Of a stretch of DNA of 13,772 nucleotides, positions 13,711 to 13,772 are shown piece by piece. Under the pieces are notes generated by a model. The model saw nothing but the letters and a program-made list of their open reading frames with translations. It had not been told where the DNA came from and did not search any database. Numbering within the stretch: position 1 is the first letter of the stretch; every line of letters starts with the position of its first letter. The translations under genes were made by a program, and so were the position numbers. Source of the DNA: Patescibacteria group bacterium (lineage in GTDB: Bacteria; Patescibacteria; Microgenomatia; Levybacterales; UBA12049); assembly GCA_023381035.1 (NCBI GenBank), contig JAMCTK010000053.1, positions 1-13,772 of the forward strand. The letters run 5' to 3'.

Positions 13711-13772
13711 TTATATTAATTTAGAAACGGTTTCGCTTGGTCTTGCTCCAACAGAAATCCAATAATCATATC
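13711..13772 (-). CDS. rpsP: 30S ribosomal protein S16, C-terminal part only
   Basis: The last 19 residues of a coding region entering from the right edge read YDYWISVGARPSETVSKLI before a TAA stop (13713-13711 on the minus strand). Bacterial S16 has a comparable (Y)-x-Y-W-(I/L)-x-x-G-A-x-P-(S/T)-(D/E)-T-V stretch followed by a short LI segment. The call is supported by its place immediately before khpA and trmD, the conserved rpsP-khpA-(rimM)-trmD order. Most of the gene is outside the window. Unusually for S16, it ends right after the LI segment without a C-terminal extension. Confidence 0.85.
   Translation of the reverse strand, partial: YDYWISVGARPSETVSKLI

Overview
The window is AT-rich, densely packed bacterial DNA. 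It carries most of a type IV pilus (T4P) operon on the + strand (2..12796). This converges on the tail of a ribosomal/translation operon on the - strand (13772..12783: rpsP 3' end, khpA, trmD). Several features suggest a member of the Candidate Phyla Radiation (Patescibacteria), possibly a Microgenomates-like lineage: the order pilB-pilT-pilC-pilins-pilD-minor pilins-pilM-pilN-pilO, the lack of pilP and the secretin gene pilQ after pilO, khpA running straight into trmD without rimM, very short gene spacing and low GC. This placement is inference from gene content and style; no rRNA is present to confirm it. TGA works as a stop codon (7576, 9076, 12077), which argues against the recoded Gracilibacteria/Absconditabacteria lineages.

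Layout: (1) 2..3648 encodes the motor and platform: extension ATPase PilB (5' end outside the window), retraction ATPase PilT and inner-membrane platform PilC. (2) A promoter with a TTGACA -35 box lies just before a first prepilin (3719..4267). It is followed by a large multi-membrane DUF2723 (TMEM260-type, GT-C fold) protein with C-terminal TPRs, a candidate pilin glycosyltransferase, and then the prepilin peptidase PilD (6292..7068). (3) 7073..9663 is a run of five further prepilins: two GspG/pilin-like, then GspH/FimT-, GspI/PilV- and GspJ/PilW-like. A second TTGACA promoter then precedes a PilX/GspK-like protein (9712..10515). (4) 10517..12796 encodes the PilM-PilN-PilO alignment complex. 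(5) trmD overlaps the 3' end of pilO tail to tail by 14 bp.

How it fits together: PilD would cleave the seven prepilins. PilB and PilT would drive polymerisation and depolymerisation through PilC, with PilM/N/O as scaffold. The H-I-J-K-like set would form the initiating tip complex. The DUF2723 protein is well placed to decorate secreted or pilin proteins with sugar. The absence of pilP/pilQ fits a fibre crossing a single membrane and thick wall.

The most interesting signals are: the embedded DUF2723-TPR protein; the strictly even cysteine counts (6,4,4,2,6,4,2) in all seven prepilins against zero cysteines in PilC, PilM, PilN and PilO; the two similar promoters placed so close to start codons that near-leaderless transcripts are likely; and the near absence of Shine-Dalgarno sequences in the pilus genes, while trmD has a perfect one. 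No mobile element, CRISPR array, tRNA or rRNA gene was seen, and no intergenic stretch exceeds about 70 bases.
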